From: Macrocystis pyrifera
Lineage: Eukaryota; Sar; Phaeophyceae; Laminariales; Laminariaceae
Direction: 5' to 3'
DNA length: 64,000 nt
NCBI GenBank assembly: GCA_031763025.1
Contig: JASSKH010000031.1
Span: 4,989,458 to 5,053,457 of the forward strand
Part shown: one piece after another, positions 1-10,714 of the stretch
Layout: every line of letters begins with the position of its first letter
How positions within the stretch are numbered: position 1 is the stretch's first letter
The notes under the pieces: model-generated
Told to the model about the DNA's origin: nothing
Databases searched by the model: none
The model's input: only the letters and a program-made list of their open reading frames with translations
Program-made: the position numbers and the translations under genes

Positions 1-309
1 AGCGGTGTAAATATAAGGACCGCTTGGCATTCATATTCATGTGTAAACGGTCCTTATATATCGGCCCACCGTGGTACGAAGCATATATAGTACCAAACGT
101 CGGATCATCTACATACGTATCTACGTAGATCCGATATTTTCCGTTGTGATACACCTGGTACCAGGTACACATTATCTACGTAGATCCGGTATTTTCCGTT
201 GTGATGCACCTGGTACCAGGTACTCCAGGCACCAGGTATAGTCTAAACCCCGTGTATCGTATACCAGGTATAAATATCCAGATAGATCTCACCCGGTGAA
301 CATGCGTGC

Positions 310-735
310 GAGGTAGATCCTTGCCATACAGATCATACAGAGCGTACAAATCGTACATATAGTACAGGTCATGCAGATCATACAGATCGTGCAGATTACA
401 CTTATCATAGCTATCATACAGGTCATACAGATCATACAGATCATACAGATCACACATATCATACATGTCACACAGGTCATACAGATCAGACAGATCTGAC
501 AGATCAGACAGATCTGACAGATCAGACAGATCATACATATCGTACATACCATACAGGTCATACAGGTAATACAGGTAATACAGGTAATACAGATCGTCAT
601 ATAATACAAGTCATACAGATCATACAGATCACACAGATCATACAGATCATACAATTCATACAGATCATACAAATCATAAAGATCATACAGATCATACAGA
701 TCGTATATATCATACAGGTCATACAGACTATACAT
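310..735. repeat. 10-bp minisatellite AGATCATACA
   Basis: About 40 degenerate units. On the minus strand it reads YDLYDL/MICMIC-type peptides with no other coding sign. Confidence 0.85.
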
Positions 736-817
736 ATCCCACCCGGCAAACGTGATCTCCTATTGCAGAGCATGCAGATCATGTAAATCAGGTAAGCAAG
801 GCTGTTCACGGGCCAGG

Positions 818-1070
818 TCAAACCTCGCGGGTCAGGTCGGGCCGGGTCGGGTCGGGTCGGGTCGGGTCGGGTCGGGTAAAGGTGACCCGACCCGACCTGT
901 CATAGTTTGAAAACCTCCTGACCCGACCCGGTCCGATCTGACCCGACCCGACCCGACCCGACCAAACCCGATCCGATCCGATCCGACCCGACCCGACATG
1001 ACTCGTGAGATTTCGAAAAAATTCTGACCCGATCCGCGGATCGGGTCATGACCCGTGAAGCACCCTGGAA
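818..1070. repeat. ACCCG/GGGTC pentamer palindrome, copy 1
   Basis: GGGTC units then ACCCG units around GTTTGAAAACCTCCTGACCC, a large imperfect hairpin. Ends in GGGTCATGACCCGTGAA. Confidence 0.82.
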
Positions 1071-1198
1071 AGATCTATGATGGATCATAAAGTGTGTACA
1101 TATATGTATAGTAGCTGTTTAGCTCATGCTGCACATTGTGTTTTGGATGGCGAACGAGCGTCATAACGATACTGACTATTCATTCGCGGTACGTACTA

Positions 1199-1303
1199 TT
1201 ACGGGGGTCCATAGTTAACGGGACCAAATTTTGCTAGTAAAAATAGGCAAATATATAGGTTTTTATGTATACCATAGGTCCTATTAACTATGGACCCCCG
1301 TAA
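1199..1303 (+). mobile_element. TA-type palindromic MITE, copy 1
   Basis: Starts TTACGGGGGTCCATAGTTAA and ends with its inverted copy, flanked by TA on both sides. The core carries the A/T-rich AGGTTTTTATGTATACC segment that sets orientation. Confidence 0.85.
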
Positions 1304-1796
1304 TACAAATCCGTATCTATAGATGTGTACACGCTTACGCTCGTGTGTAAGATGCCCTCATCGCATTGTTGTTGTTGTGTTCAATTTTATTTTCATGTTT
1401 TTTTTGTTTTTTTTTTCTGTTTACGAGTGAACGGGGTTCAACTTTTTGTGCTCCCACATTTGTTTTGTCGGATGGCAAAACGAACGTCGCAGCGATACTA
1501 ACAGTTCATACAGACGAGGCGATAGCTCGCATCTAGAGATAAATACACACATGCGTATATTGTGCCTTCCTCGCATTGTTGCTGCTTTCTTTACGTTCTG
1601 TTTTGTCTTTCTACCTTTTTCCTTCCTTCACCACATCGTTATTGCTGTCGTTTTTATTTAATCTCTGCCTTATCTTTCCACGATTTTGCTTCCTTCACCA
1701 ATATATCGTTATTGTTGTCGCTTGTCCTGCCGTTGTTTTCTCTGTGTTTTTTTTTTTTTTTTTTTTCTTCTTCGCTTGTTCAACTCATCAATCAAG

Positions 1797-1954
1797 ATCC
1801 ACGCCGAGGGCGGGAGGTACATGGGTAGAGCCCTCCGCGGCAACTCCTCCCTGATCAGCCTGAACCTCCGATTGAACCGACTAACCGACGACGGGGGGCG
1901 GATGCTCGTTGAGGGGCTGCACGACAACCCGACCCTGACTTGCCTTAACCTTAG
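1797..1954 (+). CDS. DRC5: DRC5 exon (LRR, SLNLRLN block)
   Basis: A T-rich tract (1747-1766) precedes acceptor caag at 1796. The exon starts in phase 0 with IHAEGGRYMG, contains SLISLNLRLNRLTDDGG and ends CTTAG before donor gtacgg, in phase 2. It is the first exon visible in the window; its own 5' neighbour was not found. Confidence 0.8.
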
Positions 1955-3469
1955 GTACGGCCTGTGACGTGTGACGCGTGACATGTGACGTGTGACGTGT
2001 GACGGATGACGGATGATGTGTGGCGTGATAATTGTGACGTGTGACGGGGGGATGATGTATGACGTGCGACTTGTGACGGATGGTGTATGGCGTGCGACTT
2101 GTGACACAAGATGCGTGACGTGTCACGTGTGACGGGTGACGTGTCACGCGTGACGAGTGAAGGGTGACTTGTGGCGTGTTACGTGTGACGTATGACCTAG
2201 GGGTGTGTGACGCGCGACTTGTGACGTGCGCGGGAAGATGAGTGACGTGTGATGGGTGACGTGTGACGGATGGCGGGTGGCGGGTGACGGGTACAGGATA
2301 AAGGGTGACCGGTTCTGAGACGGCAATCTGGCGTGAAGGCAGACAGGCAGACATACCCTATATATTGAGCGCTTAGGCGCGACCATGCCGCTTACGTGCG
2401 TCCCCACCACAGATATTCCTCGTGTGCCAATATTTACGCGGTGCAAGGAGAGCAGAGCAGCGAGGACGATGGCATTACGTAATCACGGCTGACATTTATA
2501 ACTGCTGCCCTTTTTTCGGGGTCACCGCTCGGGCCACCCCTCCCCTCTCCACTGCCGGTAATGACCACGTCATCATGACAGATTAGCTGCTAAGATTGTG
2601 CGGTGTCACTGCTCGCGCCCCTGCTCCTACCCCCAGTCCCGCCCCCCCCCCCCCCAACTCGTCGACCTATTCCACCCCTCCCCCCCCCCCCCCCCCCCCC
2701 CTCCCCCGCCCCCCCACGCCATCAATGTACCCCGTCAATTCATTCCGCCTCCCACTCCCCACCCACGCCATCAATCTATTCCACCCACCCCCCCCCCCCC
2801 GTCAAATACCTAAGGCAAGCAACTAATGAGCACGCCCGCCCGCCAATATATCCCCCCCCCCCAGCTACCGCCGTCCATTTTTTTTTTCTATTTTACGCCC
2901 CCCCCCACGCCCCCGGCTACCGCCCCCCTATAACGCCCCTCTCCCGCCGTCAAACCGCCCCATACATCTCTACGGCACCCGTCAATCCATCCCACCCCCC
3001 ACCCCCCTCCACTCACACCAGCAGCCGATTCGATCCCCCCCCCCCCCCCCCCCCCGGCCACGGCGCTTTTCGCGCTTGGTGCAAGCAATGTCTGCCTGGT
3101 CGGTGAAATGTCGACGTGGTCCGTCCCGGCATTGTAGGGATGCGAGGGTCTATGGTTCATACGACTACGGCCATGCATGACAACGAGTACACCTCCTCCC
3201 CCCCCCCGCCCCCCCGGGTCGTAACCCCCCCCCCCGTCTCTCCCCCCCGTCAATATACTCTACTCCCCTGGTCGCTTCAAAAGCGGTTCTTAGCACAAGG
3301 ATATAGCTCACCCTTCATGCGACTCGCTGATTGCTTCACGTTGTTTCGCGCCTGGTGCAAGAAAATGTCCGCCTGGTCGGTGAGAACCCGGCGTGCTCCG
3401 TCCATGCACTGTAGGGATGCGAGGGTGTGTAGTCATGTACACGGCTACGGCCATGCATGATATCGAACG

Positions 3470-3556
<87 letters not shown>

Positions 3557-6500
3557 ACTGTACCCCCTCCTCCCCCAATGCCAATCCGTTTCGCGCCTCC
3601 CCCCGGCTCCGTCGAATAAATACTTCCTCTTTTCGTTTGGCGTGCATCCGTCTCACCCTCCCGCCCCCACCCGGGGTGTATCTCGTGCACGGTGTGCCTC
3701 CCGCAACACAACCTGAAGCGCGAACTCCATAGCCGGAGAGACGTGCTCGTCGCTGAGCATGGTGCTGAGGAAGCCGGAGAGACAGCTTGCCACGCTGGAT
3801 CTCAGCTGCAACGAGTTGCAGGCGAGTTATACGTTATATGTTATGTCTACGCATGCCTCTTGTGGCAGCAGCGATGGCACCGGCGGTAGCAGTAGCAGTA
3901 GTAGTAGTAGTAGCAGTAGTAGTAGTAGTAGTAGTAGGATAAAGAGTAGAAGCAGGAGCAGGAGCAGTAGCAGTAGCAGGAGCAGTAGCAATAGTAGCAG
4001 TAGCAGGAGCAGTAGCAGTAGCAGTAGCAGTAGCAGCAGCAGTAGCAGTAGCAGTAGCAGTAGCAGCAGCAGTAGCAGCGGCAGCAGCAGTAGCAGCAGC
4101 AGCAGTAGCAGTAGCAGTAGCAGTAGCAGTAGCGGTAGCAGCAGCGGTAGCAGTAGCGGTAGCAGCAGCGGTAGCAGTAGCAGTAGCAGTAGCAGTAGCG
4201 GTAGCAGTAGCAGTAGCAGTAGCAGTAGCAATAGAGCAGCAGTAGCAGCGGTAGCAGCAGCGATACAAGCATAACCAGTAGCAGTAGCAACAGCAAAGGC
4301 GGCAACAATAAAAGCAGTAGCAGTAGCAGCAGCAGCAGCAGCTTTACCAAACCATCGTCCATCCGTCCGTCCGTCCGTTGGATGATTCATCCGTGATGGC
4401 GCCACTCCTGCTTAGCCCTCTTGTGACTTTCAGAGAGCAAGATTTGGCGACAACAAATGGCGGTTACAGCAAACCATTGTGGCCACTGCGTGAGTAGGAG
4501 ATGATACAATGGTTGATGTCCAAGGAGTCGTACGGCACGGACGCAACACGGTCCTACCCTTACCCTTACACACGCCTGGACGCTCACGCCGCTCGTAGAT
4601 GGTTGATAGCACCAAGATGTACCAACCACTGCATCGGTCGCTACCTTTCGGCGTCCAAAAGATTTCTGTTTTTTACGGGGGACCACAGCAGTAAATAGGA
4701 CCTATGGTACACACAAAAACCTATACATTTACCTATTTTTACTTACAATATTTGGTCCTATTTACTAGGGTCCCCCCGTAATAGTCAGCTTAACCCTTTC
4801 AGGGCCAAGTGCAGTTTCGTTTCGGGTGACAAGCTACTTAAAAATTAGAGTGGTCCCCCACCCCCGAAACGGGACTGCATCGCCTAAAAAGTATCAAGTC
4901 GCCACCCAACTTATAAACTAGCCGTGATGTCCCACTATTACCGGAGGAGCCTGCAGAGCAGTATTGCGAGGGACCATAGTAAATACCCTGGTAGGACTTA
5001 GGGTGCACACAAAAACCTACCAGTACACATTTCCCTATTTATACCAACAATATTTGGTCCTATGTACTATGGTCCCCCGAAGTAGAGCAGCAGTGTTCGT
5101 AACCCGAATGTAGCGTGTAAACATAGGGCATTCCTGATTTTTGGGTCTATCCTGATTACGGTACTGCCCCCCCCCCCCCTCCATGACTACGGCCATGCAT
5201 GATACTGAGTACTCCCCCCCCCCCCGTCGAAGCACGATTCGTGAAGAACAACCAACTCACAGCCTTAGGAGCCCCTTTCTTACTCCGTTTGCCATCTCAC
5301 AATTTGTTTGTGTTGGACGTTCATTTTTGTTTGTTTGCCTGTTTTTGTTTTCGTCTTCTTCTTCCCGTTTATTCTCTTGGCCCTTCTCGTCTCTCTCCCT
5401 CCTATCGGTGCTCGTAACTCAAAACCCGGGGTCTCGTATGTGGCCGGTTCTCTTCTCCCTTACCCGCTCCGGCTCACGCCTCCTTTTTTTTATCGCGAGA
5501 AGACTTCTGCCCTGTCTTTCCTCGTCGACTCGCGTCTTATTGTGCAACGCTTGTTCCGATCATACCATCCACGTATATAGATAAAAGGGAAACTAGAATC
5601 AAATGACAGGTGTTATCAGTCAGGCCTAACTGCCTGACATTTTCCCCCCTCCAAAAACAATGCATTCTCCCTTGTGAATGACTCTGTTGACTCCTTCCTA
5701 CCCAACCATCTCTGCGTATCTTACCCCCCCCCCGCCGCTTTTTGCAGGACGACGACATCCGGCTGCTTTGCGGGGCGCTCGAAAGAAACACCAACCTCAC
5801 TTCCGTCGATCTCCGCATGAACGACGTCTCCGCCGACCTTGAGGACCTGGAAGCGATAGAGGTATGTATGTGTACGTTTTTTTTTTTTTTCGTTCCCTCC
5901 CTGATATTATTTTTTTTGATTTTTTTTTTTCCCTGGGCGTGTTTCTGAGTGATCAACGTTGAAGATCACGCTGCGCATTCATCAGACGGCAAGCACATCA
6001 AGAGTAAAAGGCAAGAGGAGCATGCAATGAGAAAGAAAGAGCAAATGACTGAAATTAAAGTAGATATAGGACAAACAGGAAGCATGTAGGCTCAGAAGAA
6101 AGCTTTTCTTTTTGGTTTTGGTATATTTCCCTTGGCTTTCTTCTTTCGGGGAATGTTTTTGGAGTGATCAACGTCGAAGCCACCGTAGTCCAACAAGCGT
6201 ATTGCAGTCTCATAGTTCACTGTAGGCCAATAGGTTTGCCTTTGGTGTTTGTTTGATTAGGTTGTTTTTCATATCTCGGGGAACGTTTTTGAGTGATCAG
6301 CGTTGAAGCTACTGTAGTCCAGTAGTCTATTGTCGTCCAACAGTCTACTGTAGGCCAGTAGGTTTGCTTTTGGTTTTCGTTTCCCTTTTCGAGGCGTTCT
6401 TCTTTCGGAGAATGGTTAGGAGCGATCAATGTTGAAGCTCTAGCTGCACATTGTCGACGATGGTAAACGAAATAACGAAATAACTGTAGTAATAGTTGTT

Positions 6501-8495
6501 CGTTCAAGAGCGACTGAAGAGAGGCTACTGTTGTACTACTGCGATATCAGAGGATGCAGTAGTGGTGTACAAATTTTAAGACCGTCCGATTTGAGGTCAT
6601 AGATAGCAGACAAAATACCAGGTAGAAAATCTTGTCACGAGAGAACAACTACTTGGAATCAATACGTATGGGATCTTTTCTTCAGTAAAAAAAAAGACAA
6701 CACCATACGCATTAGAGATCAGACCAGTTTCCTGGGCTGGTCACGAGGTGGTATTGGAATGAATGCCCCATTACCGTACCACATCACAGTAAGCCTGCTG
6801 CAGATTTTAGGCATACCAACAGCAACAAGCAGTGTCGCGCCATTCGCTTGTGTGCCTCGGCTATGCTCGGGCGGCTTCGCACGAGAAGGCAGGGACTAAA
6901 CCAAAGGGCGCTGCTGTGCCTTTTTTCTGTTGCTCTACTGTTCAGAACTACCGTGCGTCGCTAGGAGAGGGGCACGGCTAATCTCTCCATATAGCCGATA
7001 GTCAACAGACAAAACCATAAAAGTACGCACTGATTACCTTTCCTCACTCGATTCAACCCGGACCGGAAGATGTGTTGCACTATACGACGTCGGAGGGCAA
7101 GCGAACTGATTATTAACACTAATAATAAGTACCTTTCTTGAGGTAGTTGATGCGATGCGAATGCGAGTTTTCTATTTTTTTACGGCGCTAACAAAATGGG
7201 GCTCCGTGCCCCCTCTTGAGCTCCCTGAAGCGTCCGCCATCACGCCGCCCATCATGGACCCGGAAAGAAGAAAACGGGGAGGACCTCGGGCGTTTAAGAG
7301 CAGACTGTTCTCATGTTGTAACGGGAGCTATGTAGGGGTTAAATTGACACACGACACGAAATTGGGAACGTGGAAGTGTGCTGAGCAGCTAAGCTTTATT
7401 TTTACCGATCCGCTGGAGGATAAAAAAAAGAAGAAAAAGAAGAAAAAGAAAAAAAAAGAAAGAAGAAAGTCATTTATTTCACCAACGCACACAAGTTGAC
7501 GACAGTGATAACAATATCTCGCTGCTGTGAGTCCCGGGCAAATAACTTCGTATACCCATCATACATGCCGCAAGTTTGGGGTACATATTTCGGAAGCAGT
7601 TTTTTTTTTTTTTTTTCTTGCTCCGACTTGCGCTCCCTCTGTTTGCGCTTGCACGAACCCCCCCCCCCCCCCCCCCCTCCCATCCAGGTGTTTTTTTTTT
7701 TTTTTTTTTTTTGGCGGTCGCCCACAGCTGGTTGTCGAGTGAGATCATTTGTGCGAAGTAAATAACCTTTACTCTGCACAAGAAAATTGATCGTATCACG
7801 TAGTGTTCAAGGTAAGGCACCCAAGAGGCAGTTACATAGTACTCCCATTGCTGTCTCTGGAAGTGGCTACGCCGGAAATTAAACTAACTCATTGAGGCTG
7901 TCATCCATAAGCAAGCCCGCCTCACAAGTGGTTCTTAGTAGGATGCAGCTCACCCTTCATGCGACTCGCCGGACACCTCACGGCGCTTCGCGCTTGGTGC
8001 AAGCAATGTCTGCCTGGTCGGTGAAAACCCGACGTGCGCTCCGTCCCGGCATTGCGGGGATGCGAGTGTCTATGGTCCTGCGACTACGGCCATGCATGAC
8101 ATGAGCACACACGCCCTCCTCCCCCCCCCAAGGTTTGATTTTGCCTCCTTCCCCCCAGCTTGTTCTCTCCTCCCTCCCCAGCTTGATCTTACCGCCTCCT
8201 CCCGCCCGGATTCATCTTTAACGCCTCCCCCCCTGGCTTGGTGCTATCTCCCCTCCCCCCTCTGCCTGGTCGGTGAAAACCCGGCGTGCTCCGTCCGGGC
8301 GTTGTATGGATGCGAGGGTCTATCGTAATACGACTACGGCCATGCATGGCATAAGTGCCACCCCCCCCTCTCCTGGTTGGGTTTTATTGCCCCCCTTCGC
8401 CCAAAACTAACCCCCCCCCCCCCCTCTAACCAAATTCCCCCGGCCGACCGCAGAAAATCGTGCATGCGAACGAGCTGCGCGCGCGGCATTCGTGA
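1797..8495 (+). CDS. DRC5: Dynein regulatory complex subunit 5-like (TCTE1/DRC5), 3' part of gene
   Basis: Four exons (1797-1954, 3719-3821, 5748-5861, 8454-8495) join in phase into 138 residues ending at TGA. DRC5 is a leucine-rich subunit of the nexin-dynein regulatory complex, which links axonemal doublets and controls flagellar beat. Seen: ribonuclease-inhibitor-type LRRs of about 28 residues, with SLNLRLNRLTDDGG, then ETCSSLSMVL, LDLSCNEL, GALERNTNLTSVDLRMND, and a short tail HANELRARHS. As I know the family, TCTE1 ends with the same block order (SLNLRLN-EDEGG, LSQVL, NLSCN, LLEGM, FDLR, then ANREAARQ), so DRC5 fits better than a generic LRR protein. The first visible exon opens inside a repeat, so 5' exons are missing from the window or unrecognised. 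Intron 2 has an apparent GC donor. Intron 1 holds a GTGACGTGT satellite and C-rich SINE-like repeats; intron 3 holds hairpin and gatcaacg repeats. No signal peptide is expected for an axonemal protein. Confidence 0.8.
1969..2300. repeat. GTGACGTGT 9-bp minisatellite in DRC5 intron 1
   Basis: About 35 degenerate units beginning 15 bp past the exon donor. Confidence 0.82.
3057..3196 (+). mobile_element. SINE-like family A, 5'-truncated
   Basis: Begins inside the GGCGCTTTTCGCGCTTGGTG segment and runs through CTGCCTGGTCGGTGAAA and CTACGGCCATGCATGAC to GAGTACACC, then C-rich sequence. Confidence 0.75.
3276..3553 (+). mobile_element. SINE-like family A with 84-base C tail
   Basis: Body from GCGGTTCTTAGCACAAGG to GGCCATGCATGATATCGAA, followed directly by C from 3470 to 3553, the second longest C run here. 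It lies in DRC5 intron 1. Confidence 0.78.
3719..3821 (+). CDS. DRC5: DRC5 exon (LRR, LSANSIAGETCSSLS block)
   Basis: The acceptor ends ctgaag at 3718. Two bases from the previous exon complete the serine of LNLSANSI. The exon encodes LRKPERQLATLDLSCNELQ. Its 3' border reads TTGCAG|gcgagt, a GC donor, chosen because it alone joins in phase to the next LRR exon. Confidence 0.75.
3886..4345. repeat. AGC/AGT trinucleotide tract
   Basis: Over 150 triplets, mostly AGC/AGT with AGG and GGT/GGC variants. Plus frame gives poly-Ser continuous with DRC5 exon 3719-3821; minus frames give poly-Leu or poly-Ala/Thr. Confidence 0.88.
4673..4781 (-). mobile_element. TA-type palindromic MITE, copy 2
   Basis: TTACGGGGGACCACAG... 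to ...CCCCCCGTAA in DRC5 intron 2; the core is in the opposite orientation to copy 1. Confidence 0.8.
4808..4880. repeat. Short hairpin repeat, copy in DRC5 intron 2
   Basis: AGTGCAGTTTCGTTTCGGG to CCGAAACGGGACTGCAT; diverged copy lying between MITE copies 2 and 3. Confidence 0.65.
4964..5081 (-). mobile_element. TA-type MITE, decayed copy 3
   Basis: Both ends are damaged (TTGCGAGGGACCATAG and GGTCCCCCGAA), but the AAAAACCTA core and TTTGGTCCTATGTACTA arm are recognisable. It lies 180 bp from copy 2. Confidence 0.65.
5748..5861 (+). CDS. DRC5: DRC5 exon (LRR, LLCGALERNTNLTSVDL block)
   Basis: Pyrimidine-rich acceptor ttttgcag at 5747 and strong donor gtatgt at 5862. The 38 codons are in phase 0 at both ends and encode DDDIRLLCGALERN, TNLTSVDLRMNDVSAD and LEDLEAIE, the last LRR of the protein. 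Confidence 0.85.
7713..8129 (+). mobile_element. SINE-like family A, near full length
   Basis: Starts GGCGGTCGCCCACAGCTGG directly after a run of 22 T. It passes GGCAGTTACATAGTACTCCC and TTCTTAGTAGGATGCAGCTC and ends CATGCATGACATGAGCACAC before C-rich sequence. It shares its 5' start with the copy at 14345. Lies in DRC5 intron 3. Confidence 0.75.
8262..8366 (+). mobile_element. SINE-like family A, 3' fragment
   Basis: CTGCCTGGTCGGTGAAAACC to CATGCATGGCATAAGTGCC and C9, just before the DRC5 last exon. Confidence 0.72.
8454..8495 (+). CDS. DRC5: DRC5 last exon with stop
   Basis: After acceptor ccgcag at 8453 the frame reads KIVHANELRARHS and TGA. The short basic tail with an AN(E/R) core matches the end of the TCTE1 family (ANREAARQ). 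At 42 bp it is too short for an ORF search and was found by family knowledge. Confidence 0.7.
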   Translation, partial: KIVHANELRARHS

Positions 8496-8888
8496 AGAGG
8501 GGATGGATGGATCGCCCCCCCTTCCCCACATGACGCGGGGTAAGGTAAACCGCGACATTGAGGAGGCAAGGGAAGGAGAGAGCAGGAGGAGAAGCAGCAG
8601 GAGGAAGAGGAGGAAGCGGAGGATGCGCTGCGCAGGGGGGGGCTGGGGGGGGGGGCGTTGTTTGTTCGATTTTCTTGAAAACCCGTGAGATGCTTCGCAA
8701 GCGCGAGGCTTGGTTTTATGGCAACGGAGGGACTAGATCTCAGGGAAACGAGCTACCTGGTATTACCCAACAATGTTTATTTAACATGAGCTTTAACGTC
8801 GATCACTCACTCGAGCAGTGTGAAAGAAGGACACCTGTTTTCAGTATTATTGCGTTTGTCATCCGACCTTAATGTTCAGCATGACGAG

Positions 8889-8998
8889 CTTCAGACGTTG
8901 ATCACTCAAAAGCATTCCCTGAAAAAAGAGAAAAACCAAGGGTTCAAACGTTGATCACCAAAAAGCATTCCCTGAAAAAAGAGAAAAACCAAGGGTAA
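8889..8998 (-). repeat. GATCAACG repeat, tandem reversed pair
   Basis: Two 52-bp copies of GTTGATCAC(T)C(A)AAAGCATTCCCTG + AAAAAAGAGAAAAACC. Inverted relative to copies at 5945, 6161, 6278 and 6409 in DRC5 intron 3. Confidence 0.72.
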
Positions 8999-9464
8999 CA
9001 AAAAAAAAAAATGAGCATCTGTGAGAACATCATCATCATCATCGTTGTCATCATGCGGCGTGACTAACTCCTCGTGAAACGCATGTTTTATGAACTCGGG
9101 GCGTGAGGCTTCCAGTACACGCCTCCCTATATAAAATATTGTACGTTGCTTTCTATTCATCACATTCACGTTCCAGTTCAAGTCGCAACATGCTTTATTT
9201 ACCCTCAGCCGCCCTCCGGGCGAAAAACCGTGGTCACAGGTGTCATTCCCTTCTCCTCCCCGGCGTATACACGCCTTCGTATTTTCCGCGCATCAGTAGG
9301 GTTCTGAATTCTCGGTGCCCGTTGATTTTCATCGAATCATCCACGTGTTCATACTTTCATGTTTGTAGTCGATTTTTTTTGTCGAATTATCCAAAATCTC
9401 GAAATTTGGTTTTGGCCTCCTACGGTTTGTGCTGATATTTAGTTTTTCGGGTGTCTGCAGTACG

Positions 9465-9640
9465 TACCACAACAGTAGTGCCGGTCCCTCTATGCTGCCG
9501 GTATGTCCCAGGCCTGGCCAATGCACCGGCAATATACCGGTAGTGAACACCACAATTGTTCCGCACGCTGACTGCCAAGCGAATTTACCGGCAGGCACTA
9601 TGTCGAGCACCGGCAATATAGAGGGACCCCTATACCTTAT
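9465..9640. repeat. TGCCGGTA palindromic repeat
   Basis: AGTAGTGCCGGTCCCTCTAT at one end and AGCACCGGCAATATAGAGGG at the other. A related arm stands at 32705-32800 and 29913-29935. Confidence 0.68.
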
Positions 9641-10159
9641 ACATATCGATCTACCGCTCTCACCCTACTGTAGACACAAGGACGATTTCTATGCTGTTAT
9701 TCAAACCAAACGGTACTTACATCGAGGCAATATTAAACCGGCATTTTGTAAGAGACCTCTACTGCATGCATGCCGAAATTTTGATTTTCCTGGTATTGTT
9801 AGTTTTCTTTTGTTTTTGCGAGTGACGCGCGGATGGTATACGTCGAACCACAGTCCATACAGTGCCGGCTGCTGATGTACGTATGCATATAGCGTGAGCG
9901 CTGCGGCAAGCACTCCACGACTGCTGAAGAGCAAATCCAATTACAAATGCGTCGCCCTGCTGTCCCCTAGCGTGCTGCTCAATCGCGAAGGTCACCACGG
10001 AAAGGCCACTCTTGTCCCTGAATACAACACCCTTTTCTACATAAACATCCAATCGAAACGATCTGTACATTCAGGGACATACCACTCCGTGGGCGGGAAT
10101 GTAAGGACCGTTTATATATACATTATCAGGAAGGCCAGCGGTCCTCTTACATATACCGT

Positions 10160-10440
10160 CTACCACACCGGGTGATAAGACAACACACCCCCTAGGACGA
10201 ACTTCAGACCCGGTTTATCTCCGAAACACGGGGGGGCACACGCAACGAAAACGGTGGGCTCCGGAAATATTTCGTCGAGAAGGTTGCATACCGTCCATCA
10301 CGCCGAGTGATACGACGACACACCCCCTGGGACGACCTTCAGAGCCGTTTTTTTTTTATCTCCAATACATGGAGAGCACACACAACGAAAATGGTGGGCT
10401 TTGGAAATATTTCGTCGAGAGGTTGAGCATACCGCTGCAG
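10160..10440 (+). repeat. Family-F repeat, tandem pair
   Basis: Two copies of GTGATA(A/C)GAC(A/G)ACACACCCCC, TGGGACGA, a GTTT tract, CACACGCAACGAAAACGGTG and ATATTTCGTCGAGA. Further copies at about 20830-21065, 34005-34115 and 35045-35170. Confidence 0.75.
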
Positions 10441-10697
10441 AGGCATGTATCGCTCGTCGTACTCAGTACGCTGTCGAGAAACCCAGCCTTGGAAATCGTC
10501 GGAGGGGGTGTTGTTGTCTTGTCACCCGTGTGGTACGGTGCGCCCAGAGCGGATGTGGTACAAGCTAGAACCCTCTTGGGGCGTCAGCGGGGGAAATTGA
10601 CGCTAATATATGGGAAAAAATGACCTGGGGATGGAACGTTGATGAGGAATAGGATAATATTATACCGGTACAGGCAGGTCGTCATGTATTCGTACTC

Positions 10698-10714
10698 GTG
10701 GGTTCGAATCCCAC
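10698..10714 (+). other. Orphan tRNA T-arm / Pol III B-box
   Basis: GTGGG TTCGAAT CCCAC forms a perfect 5-bp stem with a 7-nt loop and contains the canonical B-box GGTTCGAATCC. GGTGATCACCA follows, like an acceptor strand with CCA. No matching 5' half (acceptor, D or anticodon arms) was found upstream, so this is a tRNA relic or the head of a tRNA-derived SINE. Confidence 0.5.

Larger units (their letters stand above)
1..1796. other. Left flank of DRC5: repeats only
   Basis: No exon is recognised. The stretch holds a hairpin repeat (about 11-70), a 10-bp minisatellite (310-735), an ACCCG palindrome (818-1070), a MITE (1199-1303) and T-rich unique sequence. It may be a DRC5 intron or the upstream intergenic region. 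Confidence 0.5.

Noticed and set aside
3827..4405. Poly-Leu and poly-Ala/Thr frames on the minus strand
   Set aside because: They are translations of the AGC/AGT tract with no start context or homology.
7155..7499. 114-codon frame in DRC5 intron 3
   Set aside because: It ends in a Lys microsatellite, has no similarity to DRC5 and is not needed for the spliced frame.
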